A stretch of 64,000 nt of DNA from Brevibacillus agri (GTDB lineage Bacteria > Bacillota > Bacilli > Brevibacillales > Brevibacillaceae). The notes under the pieces are model-generated. The model was given only the letters and a program-made list of their open reading frames with translations. It did no database searches and was not told the origin of the DNA. Location: positions 912,001-976,000 of the forward strand of contig NZ_CP026363.1 of NCBI RefSeq assembly GCF_004117055.1, given 5' to 3'. Position numbers and translations under genes: made by a program. Position 1 is the stretch's first letter; each line of letters begins with the position of its first letter. Shown one piece after another: positions 41,680-51,010 of this stretch.

Positions 41680-43038
41680 ATGACAGTAGCGACAAGACGT
41701 GACTGGCGTTCCATTGAGCTTTGGAAGGACGTGCCGGAAGAAAAGTGGAATGACTGGATGTGGCAGTTGACCCACACCATCAAGACCGTAGATGATTTGA
41801 AGCAGGTCATCAACCTGACGCCGGAAGAGGAAGAGGGCGTGCGCATTTCGACGCAAACCATTCCTTTGAATATTACGCCGTACTACGCTTCCCTGATGGA
41901 CGTGGACGATCCGAAAGATCCGGTGCGCATGCAATCCGTACCGCTGTCTTCGGAAATGGTGCGCACGAAGTACGACATGGAAGACCCTCTGCACGAGGAC
42001 ACGGATTCTCCGGTTCCCGGCCTGACGCACCGCTATCCGGACCGCGTGCTTTTCCTTGTCACGAACCAATGCTCGATGTACTGCCGCTATTGCACGCGCC
42101 GCCGCTTCTCCGGCCAGATCGGGATGGGCGTGCCAAAGAAACAGCTCGACGCCTGTATTGAATACATCCGCAGCAGACCGGAAGTGCGTGACGTGCTTCT
42201 CTCTGGCGGAGACGGACTGTTAATCAACGACCGCGTGCTGGAATACATCATCAGCAGCCTGCGCGCGATCCCGCATGTGGAGATCATCCGCATCGGTACC
42301 CGTGCGCCTGTTGTATTCCCGCAGCGGATTACGGAAAACTTGTGCAACATCCTGAAAAAATACCATCCTGTATGGCTCAATACACACTTCAACCATCCTA
42401 AGGAAATTACGCCGGAAGCGAAGCAGGCTTGCGAAATGCTGGCAAACGCGGGCGTGCCTCTGGGCAACCAGGCCGTCATTCTCGCCGGAATCAACGACTG
42501 CCCCAACACGATGAAAAAGCTGGTGCAGGATCTGGTAAAAATTCGCGTCCGTCCGTACTACATCTATCAATGCGACCTGTCTGAAGGGATCGGCCACTTC
42601 CGCGCTCCCGTCAGCAAAGGAATCGAAATCATCGAGCACCTGCGCGGCCATACTTCCGGCTACGCCGTACCGACCTTCGTGGTGGATGCTCCGCACGGCG
42701 GCGGGAAAATTCCGGTCAGCCCGAACTACATTATTTCCCAGGCGTCCGACAAAGTGGTGCTGCGCAACTTCGAAGGCGTAATCACTTCGTATCCGGAGCC
42801 GAAGCAGTACCATGAGCACGACGAGGAAAACTGCGAATACTGCATCGCGGCAAAAGGCAAGGCAGTCGGTATCGCTGCGCTCATGCAGGATGAAGCAGAC
42901 AACCTGGAGCCGGCCGACCTGCCGCGCAACAAGCGCATCAAGGCGACAAAAGTCAAGTCGCTGGCCGATGTGCGCATGGAGCAAAAGGCGAAAAAGGAAC
43001 AAAGCGCAGTAGAAACAAAAGAAGCGTCCGGCAAATAA
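41680..43038 (+). CDS. kamA: Lysine 2,3-aminomutase (radical SAM, PLP)
   Basis: Converts L-lysine to L-beta-lysine using SAM, a [4Fe-4S] cluster and PLP. The 452-residue protein contains the radical-SAM motif CSMYCRYC with Cys131, Cys135 and Cys138, the SAM-site GGDGLL (176-181) and the PLP-lysine motif HGGGKIP (Lys343). The ribosome site AGAGGAGATG overlaps a GTG at 41671, so ATG 41680 is preferred. The C-terminal tail (KAKKEQSAVETKEAS) is charged and low-complexity. Controlled by the upstream sigma-54 promoter. The usual partner beta-lysine acetyltransferase (ablB) is not nearby, so its role in osmolyte synthesis versus lysine catabolism is open. Confidence 0.95.
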   Translation: MTVATRRDWRSIELWKDVPEEKWNDWMWQLTHTIKTVDDLKQVINLTPEEEEGVRISTQTIPLNITPYYASLMDVDDPKDPVRMQSVPLSSEMVRTKYDMEDPLHEDTDSPVPGLTHRYPDRVLFLVTNQCSMYCRYCTRRRFSGQIGMGVPKKQLDACIEYIRSRPEVRDVLLSGGDGLLINDRVLEYIISSLRAIPHVEIIRIGTRAPVVFPQRITENLCNILKKYHPVWLNTHFNHPKEITPEAKQACEMLANAGVPLGNQAVILAGINDCPNTMKKLVQDLVKIRVRPYYIYQCDLSEGIGHFRAPVSKGIEIIEHLRGHTSGYAVPTFVVDAPHGGGKIPVSPNYIISQASDKVVLRNFEGVITSYPEPKQYHEHDEENCEYCIAAKGKAVGIAALMQDEADNLEPADLPRNKRIKATKVKSLADVRMEQKAKKEQSAVETKEASGK

Positions 43039-43058
43039 AGAGAGCAAAAAGGAACGTA

Positions 43059-43098
43059 AAGCGGCTGCCTGCTACGAACAGGCGGCCGCTTGTTTTTT
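43059..43098 (+). terminator. Terminator of kamA
   Basis: AAGCGGC-T-GCCTG / CAGGC-G-GCCGCTT stem with a CTACGAA loop and a T-run, 20 bp after the stop. The rest of the 400-bp gap up to fadF holds a short CCGAACT direct repeat (about 43139-43152) and the FadR-like boxes below, but no gene. Confidence 0.88.
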
Positions 43099-43304
43099 GT
43101 ACATCCGAAAAAAAGGGCAGCATAGCGAGAGCGAGACTTCCGAACTCCGAACTCCACACTCCGCATGAAGTGAGACAGCAATGCCGGTACGAAGGCTGCG
43201 CTAAACAGCCTGGCGCCGCCCACTTTTCTAATGAGAATATTTCCAACTTTATTTGGAGGATGGTTGATTTGCCACTTATGTGATAAGATCAGATTACAGC
43301 AATA

Positions 43305-43322
43305 TGAGCGAACGTTCAGTCG
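43305..43322 (+). promoter_or_regulatory. FadR-like operator, distal copy upstream of fadF
   Basis: TGAGCGAACGTTCAGTCG resembles the B. subtilis FadR box TGAATGAMTANTCATTCA at about 12 of 18 positions. It closely matches the sites upstream of mmgA and the TetR-type gene in this window (shared core GAACG-N-TC or AACG-N-TCAGTCG). Confidence 0.55.
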
Positions 43323-43356
43323 GTTTTATTTCATTCTTTTAAAAAATCAAACTAAC

Positions 43357-43374
43357 CGACTGAATAGTCATTCA
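43357..43374 (-). promoter_or_regulatory. FadR-like operator, proximal copy upstream of fadF
   Basis: Read on the minus strand, TGAATGACTATTCAGTCG matches the first 14 positions of the B. subtilis FadR box TGAATGAMTANTCATTCA exactly. It is the best match in the window. It would overlap the -35 region of a possible promoter ending in TAAGAT near 43394-43399. Confidence 0.65.
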
Positions 43375-43439
43375 TTTTTCTTTTTGATTCTGATAAGATA
43401 GAAAGTAAAGACAACTCGTGAAAGTGGGGGAGTAGAAAC

Positions 43440-45515
43440 ATGCTGGCACTTATCAATCTGATCGCGTTTTTCCTGGTGCTCGCTTACGGGCTGTATCTGG
43501 CCGGACATGTTGTGTACAGCAGATATTTGTTCATCAAGCTGGGCAAAAAGCCAGATGTGAAAGATGACTTTGGCGCACGTATCAACCTGATGCTGGACAA
43601 CGTCATTTTCCACAAGAAGCTGTTGAAGGACAAAAAGAGCGGGATCATGCACGTCGTGATGTTTTACGGCTTCATTATCCTCCAGTTCGGCGCGATTGAG
43701 CTGGTTATCAAGGGGCTGTCCAAAGGCTTCGAGCTTCCGTTTGGCAGCGCTCACAAATATTTTTCGCTCATGCAGGAGATTACTACGTTTCTCATCCTGG
43801 CCGCCGTCGGGTACGCCTTTTACCGCCGCTATATCGAGAAGCTGAAGCGGTTGAAGCGCGGCTTCAAGTCAGGGATCGTCCTGCTTCTGATCTCTTCCCT
43901 GATGGCGACCGTGCTGCTTTCCCTCGCCTTCGAGCAAATCTGGCTCGGCCATGAAGCATCCGTCTTTGCGCCGATTTCCTCCGTGATCGCGATGGCGTTT
44001 TCCGCGATTGGCGTAGGGACGACAGGTGGAGCGGTTCTGTTTTACGTATTCTGGTGGGCGCATCTGATTATTTTGCTGGGCTTTGCCGTCTACGTGCCGC
44101 AGTCCAAGCATGCGCACTTGCTGTTTGCTCCGGTAAACGTCTGGTTCAAAAAGCTCGACCCGCCCGGCAAGCTGTCCAGCATCAACTTCGAGGACGAGAC
44201 GCAGGAAGTGTTCGGCGTAGGCAAGATCGAGGACTTTACGCAAACGCAGTTGATCGACCTGTACGCCTGTGTCGAGTGCGGACGCTGTACGAATATGTGT
44301 CCGGCATCCGGTACCGGAAAAATGCTTTCGCCGATGGACCTGATTACGAAAATGCGCGACCATTTGACGGAAAAAGGGGCGGCTGTCACCTCCCGCACGC
44401 CGTGGATGCCGAACTTCGCGTTTTCGCAAACGACGGCCAACCAGATCGCTTTGCAAGCGTCCGAAGTAGCGGCCACAGCCGAAGAGGCGACATCTGTCTA
44501 CGAGAAAAACTTGATTGGCGATGTGATTACCGAGCAGGAGCTGTGGGCTTGTACGACCTGTCGCAACTGCGAGGATCAATGCCCGGTCATGAACGAGCAC
44601 GTGGAAAAAATCATCGACATGCGCCGCTACCTGGTGATGACGGAAGGCAGCATGCCAGCCGAAGCGCAACGCGCCTTGAACAATATCGAGCGCCAGGGCA
44701 ACCCGTGGGGAATCAACCGCAAAGACCGGATGAAGTGGATCGAAGGTCTGAACGGGCAATACGAAGTGCCGACGGTCAAACAGGTCGAGGACTTCGAGTA
44801 TTTGTTCTGGGTAGGCTCGATGGGGTCGTTTGACTTGCGCAGCCAAAAAATTTCCCAGGCGTTCGTGAAGCTCATGCACGAAGCAGGCGTCAAGTTCGCC
44901 ATCCTCGGCAACGAGGAAAAGAACTCGGGAGACACAGCGCGCCGCATCGGAAACGAGTTTTTGTTCCAGCAGTTGGCGCAGGAAAACATCGCGCTGTTCG
45001 AAGGCTACGAAGTCAAAAAAATCGTGACCTGCGACCCGCATGCGTACAATACGTTCAAAAACGAGTATCCGGAGTTCGGTCTGACTGCCGAAGTGTACCA
45101 CCACTCCGAGCTGCTCGCCCAGTGGGTGAAGGAAGGCCGCCTGAAGCCGACCAAGGAAGTCAAGGAGCGCATTACGTATCACGACTCTTGCTATTTGGGG
45201 CGCTACAACGAGATTTACGACAAGCCGCGCGTCATTCTGGAAGCAATTCCTGGGGTGGAAGTAGTCGAGATGAAGCGCAGCGGCTGCGACAGCATGTGCT
45301 GCGGAGCGGGCGGCGGTCTGATGTGGATGGAAGAGCATGAGGGCACGCGGGTCAACGTGGCGCGCACAGAGCAAGCGTTGGAGGTCAATCCGACCGCAAT
45401 CGCCAGTGCCTGCCCGTACTGCCTGACCATGATAAATGACGGCATCAAGACCAAGGAAAAGGAAGACGACGTCAAGACGCGCGATGTAGCGGAAATTTTG
45501 GCGGACGCGATCTAA
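43440..45515 (+). CDS. fadF: Membrane-bound iron-sulfur oxidoreductase of fatty acid degradation (FadF-like)
   Basis: A 691-residue protein with about six membrane helices (1-220) of the NarI/HdrE-like type. Two [4Fe-4S] ferredoxin motifs follow, CVECGRCTNMCP (Cys277/280/283/287) and CTTCRNCEDQCP (Cys371/374/377/381), and then two CCG domains (HDSCYLGR...CDSMCCGAGGG and ACPYC). This architecture is that of heterodisulfide-reductase-like FadF, thought to pass electrons from acyl-CoA dehydrogenases to the quinone pool. In B. subtilis fadF-acdA is under FadR; here two FadR-like boxes precede it and acyl-CoA dehydrogenases follow in the next operon. Confidence 0.92.
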   Translation: MLALINLIAFFLVLAYGLYLAGHVVYSRYLFIKLGKKPDVKDDFGARINLMLDNVIFHKKLLKDKKSGIMHVVMFYGFIILQFGAIELVIKGLSKGFELPFGSAHKYFSLMQEITTFLILAAVGYAFYRRYIEKLKRLKRGFKSGIVLLLISSLMATVLLSLAFEQIWLGHEASVFAPISSVIAMAFSAIGVGTTGGAVLFYVFWWAHLIILLGFAVYVPQSKHAHLLFAPVNVWFKKLDPPGKLSSINFEDETQEVFGVGKIEDFTQTQLIDLYACVECGRCTNMCPASGTGKMLSPMDLITKMRDHLTEKGAAVTSRTPWMPNFAFSQTTANQIALQASEVAATAEEATSVYEKNLIGDVITEQELWACTTCRNCEDQCPVMNEHVEKIIDMRRYLVMTEGSMPAEAQRALNNIERQGNPWGINRKDRMKWIEGLNGQYEVPTVKQVEDFEYLFWVGSMGSFDLRSQKISQAFVKLMHEAGVKFAILGNEEKNSGDTARRIGNEFLFQQLAQENIALFEGYEVKKIVTCDPHAYNTFKNEYPEFGLTAEVYHHSELLAQWVKEGRLKPTKEVKERITYHDSCYLGRYNEIYDKPRVILEAIPGVEVVEMKRSGCDSMCCGAGGGLMWMEEHEGTRVNVARTEQALEVNPTAIASACPYCLTMINDGIKTKEKEDDVKTRDVAEILADAI

Positions 45516-45539
45516 AACAGAGAGGATCGGCACCGCGAA

Positions 45540-45579
45540 AACAGCCTGATACGAGGGAAAACTCAGGCTGTTCTTTTTT
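45540..45579 (+). terminator. Terminator of fadF
   Basis: AACAGCCTGA / TCAGGCTGTT perfect 10-bp stem with a 13-nt loop and a T-run, 25 bp after the stop. Confidence 0.9.
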
Positions 45580-45589
45580 TCCTAATTCA

Positions 45590-45653
45590 TTGACTAATCG
45601 AACAGAAGACGGCAAAATGAAGATAGCAGATAAAATGAACGAACGCTCGATCA
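45590..45653 (+). promoter_or_regulatory. mmg operon promoter with downstream FadR-like box
   Basis: TTGACT (45590-45595), 17-bp spacer, CAAAAT (45613-45618). TGAACGAACGCTCGATCA at 45636-45653 matches the FadR consensus at about 12 of 18 positions and starts about +10 relative to the expected start site, a position suited to repression. Confidence 0.6.
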
Positions 45654-45702
45654 ATTTATTTTTCGTTAATAAGCTACGAAAAAGCCGAATGGAGGGCATG
45701 CG

Positions 45703-46881
45703 ATGAAAACGGTGATTGTAGGGGCGGCACGTACCCCGTTTGGTAAATTTGGCGGCTCTTTGAAAGCGTTGTCTGCGGTAGAACTCGGCGCTGTCGTCAT
45801 CAAGGAGGCAGTGGAGCGCTCCGGCATTTCCGGCGACCAGGTCGACGAAGTCATCATGGGAATGGTCGTACAGGCAGGCGCGGGTCAGGTGCCTTCCCGC
45901 CAGGCCGCTCGCAAAGCCGGACTGCCCTGGAATGTGGCGAGCGAGACGATCAACAAAGTATGTGCCTCCGGGATGCGCGCCGTCACGATGGGCGACCAGA
46001 TTATTCGCGCAGGGGACGGGGAAATCATCGTCGCAGGCGGGATGGAGAGCATGAGCAACGCGCCGTACGCTCTGCCGGATGCGCGCTACGGAATGCGGAT
46101 GGGCGATGCCACCGTGCGCGATCTGATGATGTACGATGGCCTCACATGTCCGTTTGACCAGGTGCCGATGGCGATTCACGGCAGCAACGTAGCCGAAGAG
46201 TACGGAATTACGCGGGAAGCGCAGGACGAGTGGGCGCTGCGCAGTCAGCAGCGGGCTGCCAAGGCAGTGGAATCCGGGCTTTTTGCCGAAGAGATTGTCG
46301 CCGTCTCCATTCCGCAGAAAAAAGGAGAGCCGGTGCTGGTCACAAAAGACGAGGGACCGCGCCCGGATACCACCAGGGAAGGACTCGCCAAGCTGCCTCC
46401 GGTCTACAAAAAGGACGGCACAATTACGGCAGGCAATGCGCCGGGAATCAACGACGGAGCGGCAGCGATGGTGCTGATGTCCGACGAAAAAGCGAAGCAA
46501 CTGGGCATCAAGCCGCTGGCGACGATTCTCGGGCATGCGCAGGTGGGGGCCGAAGCGCCCTACATCGCGACAACACCGGGTCTTGCGATCAACAAGCTGC
46601 TTGAAAAAACAGGGGTGTCGCTCGGCGAGATTGATCTGTTCGAGGTGAACGAAGCGTTCGCGGCCGTGACGTTGACGAGCGGCAAAATCGTCGGCTGGGA
46701 CGACGAAAAAGTGAATGTGAACGGGGGAGCGATCGCGCTCGGTCACCCGATTGGCGCGAGCGGAGCGCGGATTATTATGCACCTCGCTTACGAATTGAAG
46801 AGACGCGGTGGCGGATTGGGGATCGCGGCGATTTGCAGCGGTGCCGCACAGGGAGACGCTATCCTGATTAAAGTGGAATAG
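45703..46881 (+). CDS. mmgA: Acetyl-CoA C-acetyltransferase (thiolase)
   Basis: Thiolase II of 392 residues: cleaves acetoacetyl- or 3-ketoacyl-CoA, or condenses acetyl-CoA. The catalytic triad is visible: Cys87 ([10 protein letters not shown]), His348 ([10 protein letters not shown]) and Cys378 (CSGAAQGDA). First gene of a four-gene acyl-CoA operon, with mmgB 13 bp downstream. The order thiolase, hydroxyacyl dehydrogenase, acyl-CoA dehydrogenase equals B. subtilis mmgABC, where the operon is mother-cell specific; here the FadR-like box suggests fatty-acid control. Confidence 0.95.
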   Translation: MKTVIVGAARTPFGKFGGSLKALSAVELGAVVIKEAVERSGISGDQVDEVIMGMVVQAGAGQVPSRQAARKAGLPWNVASETINKVCASGMRAVTMGDQIIRAGDGEIIVAGGMESMSNAPYALPDARYGMRMGDATVRDLMMYDGLTCPFDQVPMAIHGSNVAEEYGITREAQDEWALRSQQRAAKAVESGLFAEEIVAVSIPQKKGEPVLVTKDEGPRPDTTREGLAKLPPVYKKDGTITAGNAPGINDGAAAMVLMSDEKAKQLGIKPLATILGHAQVGAEAPYIATTPGLAINKLLEKTGVSLGEIDLFEVNEAFAAVTLTSGKIVGWDDEKVNVNGGAIALGHPIGASGARIIMHLAYELKRRGGGLGIAAICSGAAQGDAILIKVE

Positions 46882-46894
46882 GGAGGCCTTTTAC

Positions 46895-47746
46895 ATGAAC
46901 GTACAAACGATTATGGTCATCGGAGCAGGACAGATGGGCAGCGGGATTGCCCAGGTAGCGGCGCAGGCAGGCTTTCGCGTTTATTTGAACGACGTGCAGC
47001 AGCCGTTTGTGGAGCGCGGTCTGGCGACGATTGCGAAAAACCTGTCGCGCAACGTGGAAAAAGGCAAGCTGAGCGAGGACGACAAGCAGGCGATCTTGTC
47101 CCGTCTCGTCGTGTCGACGGACTTGGCGGACGCTGCGGAAGCGGATTTTGTCATCGAAGCTGTGACGGAAAACATGGCGGTGAAAACAGGAATTTTCTCC
47201 AAGCTGGACGAGGTATGTCCGCCGCATACGATCTTGGCGAGCAATACTTCGTCTCTGCCGATTACGGAGATTGCGGCTGTGACGAAGCGCCCGGAAAAAG
47301 TGATCGGCATGCACTTCATGAACCCGGTTCCCGTGATGAAGCTGGTCGAGATCATCCGTGGACTGCAAACCGCAGATGAGGTGTACCAACTGACAGAGGA
47401 TTTGTCCAAGCAAATGGGCAAAGTGCCTGTAAGCGTCAATGATTTTCCGGGCTTTGTCTCCAACCGGGTGCTGATGCCGATGCTCAACGAAGCGATCTAC
47501 TGTGTATATGAGGGTGTGGCGACGCCGGAAGCGATCGACGAAGTGATGAAGCTCGGCATGAACCATCCGATGGGCCCTCTCCAACTGGCGGACTTCATCG
47601 GTTTGGATACGTGCCTCTACATCATGGAGGTGCTGCACGAAGGCTTCGGCGATTCCAAATACCGTCCTTGCCCGTTGTTGCGCAAATATGTAAAAGCGGG
47701 CTGGCTAGGCAAAAAATCCGGTCGAGGATTCTACGTGTACAACTAA
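46895..47746 (+). CDS. mmgB: 3-hydroxybutyryl-CoA dehydrogenase
   Basis: NAD(P)-dependent oxidation of 3-hydroxyacyl-CoA. The 283-residue protein has an N-terminal Rossmann fold ([19 protein letters not shown]), the substrate-site [14 protein letters not shown] with the catalytic His, and [15 protein letters not shown] at the start of the helical C-terminal domain. GGGAGGCC precedes the ATG. Acts between acyl-CoA dehydrogenase/hydratase and thiolase in beta-oxidation; no enoyl-CoA hydratase is encoded in the window. Confidence 0.95.
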   Translation: MNVQTIMVIGAGQMGSGIAQVAAQAGFRVYLNDVQQPFVERGLATIAKNLSRNVEKGKLSEDDKQAILSRLVVSTDLADAAEADFVIEAVTENMAVKTGIFSKLDEVCPPHTILASNTSSLPITEIAAVTKRPEKVIGMHFMNPVPVMKLVEIIRGLQTADEVYQLTEDLSKQMGKVPVSVNDFPGFVSNRVLMPMLNEAIYCVYEGVATPEAIDEVMKLGMNHPMGPLQLADFIGLDTCLYIMEVLHEGFGDSKYRPCPLLRKYVKAGWLGKKSGRGFYVYN

Positions 47747-47776
47747 CTGATGATTCGGCAGAAAGGTAGGACGGAC

Positions 47777-48919
47777 ATGGATTTCAGGTTGAATGAAGAA
47801 CAGGAAATGATGCGCCGCATGGTGCGCGACTTTGCGCAAAAAGAAATTGCGCCGTTTGTTCCGATTATGGAAGAGAAGGATGAGTTTCCCCGCCAGGTCA
47901 TCAAAAAGATGGGCGAAATGGGGCTGATGGGAATCCCGATCGCCGAAGAATGGGGCGGTGCCGGAGCGGATTTTGTCTCTTACATTTTGGCGATTCACGA
48001 AATTTCCAAAGTGAGCGCAACGGTAGGAGTGATTCTGTCCGTGCACACCTCTGTAGGGACCAATCCGATTTTGTACTTCGGAACGGATGAGCAGAAGCGC
48101 AAATACGTGACAAAGCTTGCCCGCGGCGAATACCTTGGCGCTTTTGCCTTGACCGAGCCGCATGCCGGATCGGATGCGAGCAGCATCAGGACGACCGCTG
48201 TGCGAAAAGGCGACGAATACATCCTGAACGGCAACAAGGTGTTTATCACGAACGGTGGCGAAGCGGATACGTACATCACGTTTGCCGTCACCGATTCCAC
48301 GAAAGGCACCAAGGGCATCTCCGCCTTCATCGTGGAAAAAGATACGCCAGGTTTTACCGTCGGCAAAAAGGAAAAGAAGATGGGGCTGCACGGCTCCTAC
48401 ACGACCGAGCTTGTTTTCGACAACGCGCGTGTGCCTGCTGCAAACCTGCTGGGGCAGGAGGGAGAAGGCTTCTGTATCGCGATGGCCAATCTGAATACGG
48501 GACGCATCGGGATTGCCGCACAGGCGCTGGGCATCGCCGAGGCTGCGGTTCACTACGCGACAGAGTACGCCAAGGAGCGCAAGCAGTTCGGCCAGCCGAT
48601 TGCCAAGCAACAAGCGATCGCCTTCAAGCTCGCGGACATGGCGACCAAGGCGGAGGCAGCCAGACTGCTCGTGTACCGCGCGGCGTCGCTGTGCAGCCAG
48701 GGAATCTCCTGCGGCATGGAAGCCTCTATGGCGAAGCGGTTTGCAACGGACACGGCGATGGAGTTGGCAACAGAAGCGGTCCAGGTGTTCGGCGGCTACG
48801 GCTACACCCGGGAATACCCGGTTGAGCGATTGTTCCGCGACGCCAAAGTAACGCAAATTTACGAAGGTACGAACGAAATTCAACGAATCGTCATCGCCAA
48901 GCATTTGCTTGCTGATTAA
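47777..48919 (+). CDS. mmgC: Acyl-CoA dehydrogenase (MmgC-like)
   Basis: A 380-residue FAD-dependent dehydrogenase that introduces the 2,3 double bond into acyl-CoA. Family signatures: [14 protein letters not shown] (FAD/substrate loop), [18 protein letters not shown] and the C-terminal YEGTNEIQR with the catalytic base Glu363. The ATG at 47777 follows AAAGGTAGGA; the 9 upstream codons in frame lack a site. Third gene of the mmg-like operon, 30 bp after mmgB. Confidence 0.94.
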   Translation: MDFRLNEEQEMMRRMVRDFAQKEIAPFVPIMEEKDEFPRQVIKKMGEMGLMGIPIAEEWGGAGADFVSYILAIHEISKVSATVGVILSVHTSVGTNPILYFGTDEQKRKYVTKLARGEYLGAFALTEPHAGSDASSIRTTAVRKGDEYILNGNKVFITNGGEADTYITFAVTDSTKGTKGISAFIVEKDTPGFTVGKKEKKMGLHGSYTTELVFDNARVPAANLLGQEGEGFCIAMANLNTGRIGIAAQALGIAEAAVHYATEYAKERKQFGQPIAKQQAIAFKLADMATKAEAARLLVYRAASLCSQGISCGMEASMAKRFATDTAMELATEAVQVFGGYGYTREYPVERLFRDAKVTQIYEGTNEIQRIVIAKHLLAD

Positions 48920-48992
48920 TAGAGCCTGTTGTCCGGTCAGAGTTGTGTAGCCTGACAAGGACCGGCGCAAAGCACATGGGGGAGTGAAAAAC

Positions 48993-50135
48993 ATGAATTT
49001 CCAGCTTACCGAAGAACATGACATGATGCGCAAAATGATCCGCGACTTCGCAGAAAACCAGGTAGCTCCGACAGCAGCCGAGCGCGATGAGGAAGAGCGC
49101 TTCGACCGATCCATTTTCGAGCAAATGGCTGAGCTTGGCCTGACGGGCATCCCTTGGCCGGAAAAATACGGAGGCGCTGGCGCGGATTACTTGAGCTACG
49201 TCATTGCAGTAGAAGAGCTCTCCCGTGTGGATGCGTCAATCGGGGTAACCTTGTCCGCGCAGGTCTCGCTTGCTAGCTGGCCGATTTACAAGTTCGGAAC
49301 GGAGGAGCAGAAACAAAAGTTTCTGCGCCCGTTGGCAGAGGGCAAGAAGATGGGGGCCTACTGTCTGACTGAGCCAGGCTCCGGCTCCGATTCGGCAGGA
49401 ATGCGCACAACAGCGGTGCGCGACGGCGATCACTACATTTTGAACGGCAGCAAAATTTTCATCACCAATGCGGGCGAAGCGGAAATCTACATCGTTTTTG
49501 CCGTAACCCAGCCAGAGCTGAAGCACAAAGGAATCACCGCTTTTATCGTGGAAAAAGGCATGGACGGCTTTACGATGGGGAAAAAAGAGAAGAAGCTGGG
49601 CATCCGTTCCTCGCCGACGCTCGCTGTCAATTTCGAAGATGTGCGAGTGCCGGTAGAGAACAGGCTGGGCGAAGAAGGCCAAGGCTTCAAAATCGCGATG
49701 ATGACCTTGGACGGCGGACGGAACGGAATCGCCGCTCAAGCGGTCGGAATTGCCCAGGGCGCCTTCGAGCACGCGCTGAACTACGCGAAGGAGCGCAACC
49801 AGTTCGGCAAGCCGATTGCCTCGTTGCAGGCGATCCAGTTCAAGCTGGCTGACATGGCGACCAAGATTGAAGCGGCGCGCCTGCTCACCTATCAGGCGGC
49901 GTGGCTGGAAGATCAGGGACTGCCTTACGGAAAAGCATCGGCCATGTCCAAAGTATTCGCGGGCGATATCGCGATGGAAGTTACGACCGAAGCGGTGCAA
50001 GTGTTTGGCGGCTACGGCTATACCCGCGAGTATCCGGTGGAGCGCTTCATGCGCGATGCGAAAATCACGCAAATTTACGAAGGCACGAATGAAATCCAGC
50101 GTGTCGTCATCAGCAACTACCTGCTGAAAGAGTAG
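48993..50135 (+). CDS. acdA: Acyl-CoA dehydrogenase (AcdA-like)
   Basis: A second 380-residue acyl-CoA dehydrogenase, clearly related to its neighbour but not identical ([25 protein letters not shown] with Glu363). Short-chain or branched-chain specificity is probable from similarity to AcdA but not provable. The ATG at 48993 follows GGGGGAG, which overlaps an in-frame GTG at 48984. The 73-bp gap from mmgC holds a CCGGTC/GACCGG hairpin (48936-48966), so it may be transcribed at a different level. Two tandem paralogues suggest an old duplication. Confidence 0.92.
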   Translation: MNFQLTEEHDMMRKMIRDFAENQVAPTAAERDEEERFDRSIFEQMAELGLTGIPWPEKYGGAGADYLSYVIAVEELSRVDASIGVTLSAQVSLASWPIYKFGTEEQKQKFLRPLAEGKKMGAYCLTEPGSGSDSAGMRTTAVRDGDHYILNGSKIFITNAGEAEIYIVFAVTQPELKHKGITAFIVEKGMDGFTMGKKEKKLGIRSSPTLAVNFEDVRVPVENRLGEEGQGFKIAMMTLDGGRNGIAAQAVGIAQGAFEHALNYAKERNQFGKPIASLQAIQFKLADMATKIEAARLLTYQAAWLEDQGLPYGKASAMSKVFAGDIAMEVTTEAVQVFGGYGYTREYPVERFMRDAKITQIYEGTNEIQRVVISNYLLKE

Positions 50136-50218
50136 CGAGGCGCCAACCGGCAGCCACGATCAATCCAACTAGCTGAAAGCAAAAAGATTTTTTGATAGGG
50201 CCTGCGGAAAAGAAAGGT

Positions 50219-50247
50219 TTGGCTTTGCGCTCTTCCTCGCGTATAAT
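50219..50247 (+). promoter_or_regulatory. Promoter of the fadR-icmF operon
   Basis: TTGGCT (50219-50224), 17-bp spacer, TATAAT (50242-50247). It is about 95 bp before the regulator start codon. A CGCTCTTC/GAAGAGCG dyad spans it. Confidence 0.65.
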
Positions 50248-50304
50248 GGTGTGCGAAAAGATACGCAAGAAGAGCGTTTGCTCCTTTCTTTTCCTGAAAG
50301 TGTC

Positions 50305-50322
50305 TGACTAAACGCTCAGTCG
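50305..50322 (+). promoter_or_regulatory. FadR-like operator in the leader of fadR-icmF
   Basis: TGACTAAACGCTCAGTCG, about 12 of 18 positions of the FadR consensus, nearly the same as the distal fadF site. It lies between promoter and ribosome site, where repressor binding could block elongation. Suggests autoregulation. Confidence 0.55.
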
Positions 50323-50342
50323 GTTGGAAAGGTGGATTTGTT

Positions 50343-50975
50343 GTGTCCGAAAAGAGAAAAACCATACCGTCCTTGGTAAAGGACCCGAAACTGATTGAAA
50401 AACGGCGAGAGCAAATTATTGAGGCTGCCGTTCATCTCTTTATCAATAAAGGTTTTCACAAGACGACGACAAGGGAGATTGCCCGGGCTTCGGGGTTCAG
50501 TATCGGAACCTTGTACGAATATATCGAATCCAAGGAAGACGTACTCTATCTCGTTTGCGATGCGATTCATGCCGAGATGGAGACGCGCCTGCGCGAAGCG
50601 ATCAATTTTAACGGCACAGGGCTGAAAATTTTAAAGCTCGCCATCCGCAGCTTCTTTCGTGTGATGGATCAGATGAGCGACCGCGTCCTGCTCATTTACC
50701 AGGAGTCGAAGTCGTTGCCAAAAGAAACGCTGCGCTACGTTCTCGGACGTGAGGAAGAAATTGCGCAAATTTTTGTCGAGATCCTGCAAAAAGGGATTGC
50801 CGACGGCTCGCTGCGCCTCGATGAGAAGCATGTCAAGCTGATGGCTGACAATATCATGGTGTTGGGCGAAATGTGGGTGTTCCGCCGCTGGGCTCTGCAC
50901 AAGCACTATACGTTGGAGGAGTACACCGAGAAGCAGATTACGCTGCTGCTTCGGGAAATCAGTGTCTCCGACTGA
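50343..50975 (+). CDS. fadR: TetR/AcrR-family fatty-acid degradation regulator (FadR-like)
   Basis: A 210-residue TetR protein with the N-terminal HTH at about 22-70 (RREQIIEAAVHLFINKGFHK, TTTREIARASGFSIGTLYEY, IESKEDVLYLVCDAI) and a helical ligand domain with FFRVMDQMSDRVLLIYQES. Its position between acyl-CoA genes and icmF, and the FadR-like boxes at fadF, mmgA and its own gene, support the role of an acyl-CoA-responsive repressor. The GTG start follows AAAGGTGG. Direct orthology to B. subtilis FadR (YsiA) is inferred. Confidence 0.82.
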   Translation: MSEKRKTIPSLVKDPKLIEKRREQIIEAAVHLFINKGFHKTTTREIARASGFSIGTLYEYIESKEDVLYLVCDAIHAEMETRLREAINFNGTGLKILKLAIRSFFRVMDQMSDRVLLIYQESKSLPKETLRYVLGREEEIAQIFVEILQKGIADGSLRLDEKHVKLMADNIMVLGEMWVFRRWALHKHYTLEEYTEKQITLLLREISVSD

Positions 50976-51010
50976 CGTCAATTAATTGAATCTCGGGGGA
51001 GAGTGGAACG

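Noticed and set aside
43099..43300. Short direct repeats CCGAACT suggesting a repeat array or CRISPR
   Set aside because: Only two short copies without spacers of regular size; no cas genes in the window.
43869..45533. 554-codon minus-strand frame opposite fadF
   Set aside because: Antisense to conserved FadF cysteine motifs and includes the fadF stop and part of the following gap; no ribosome site or domain.
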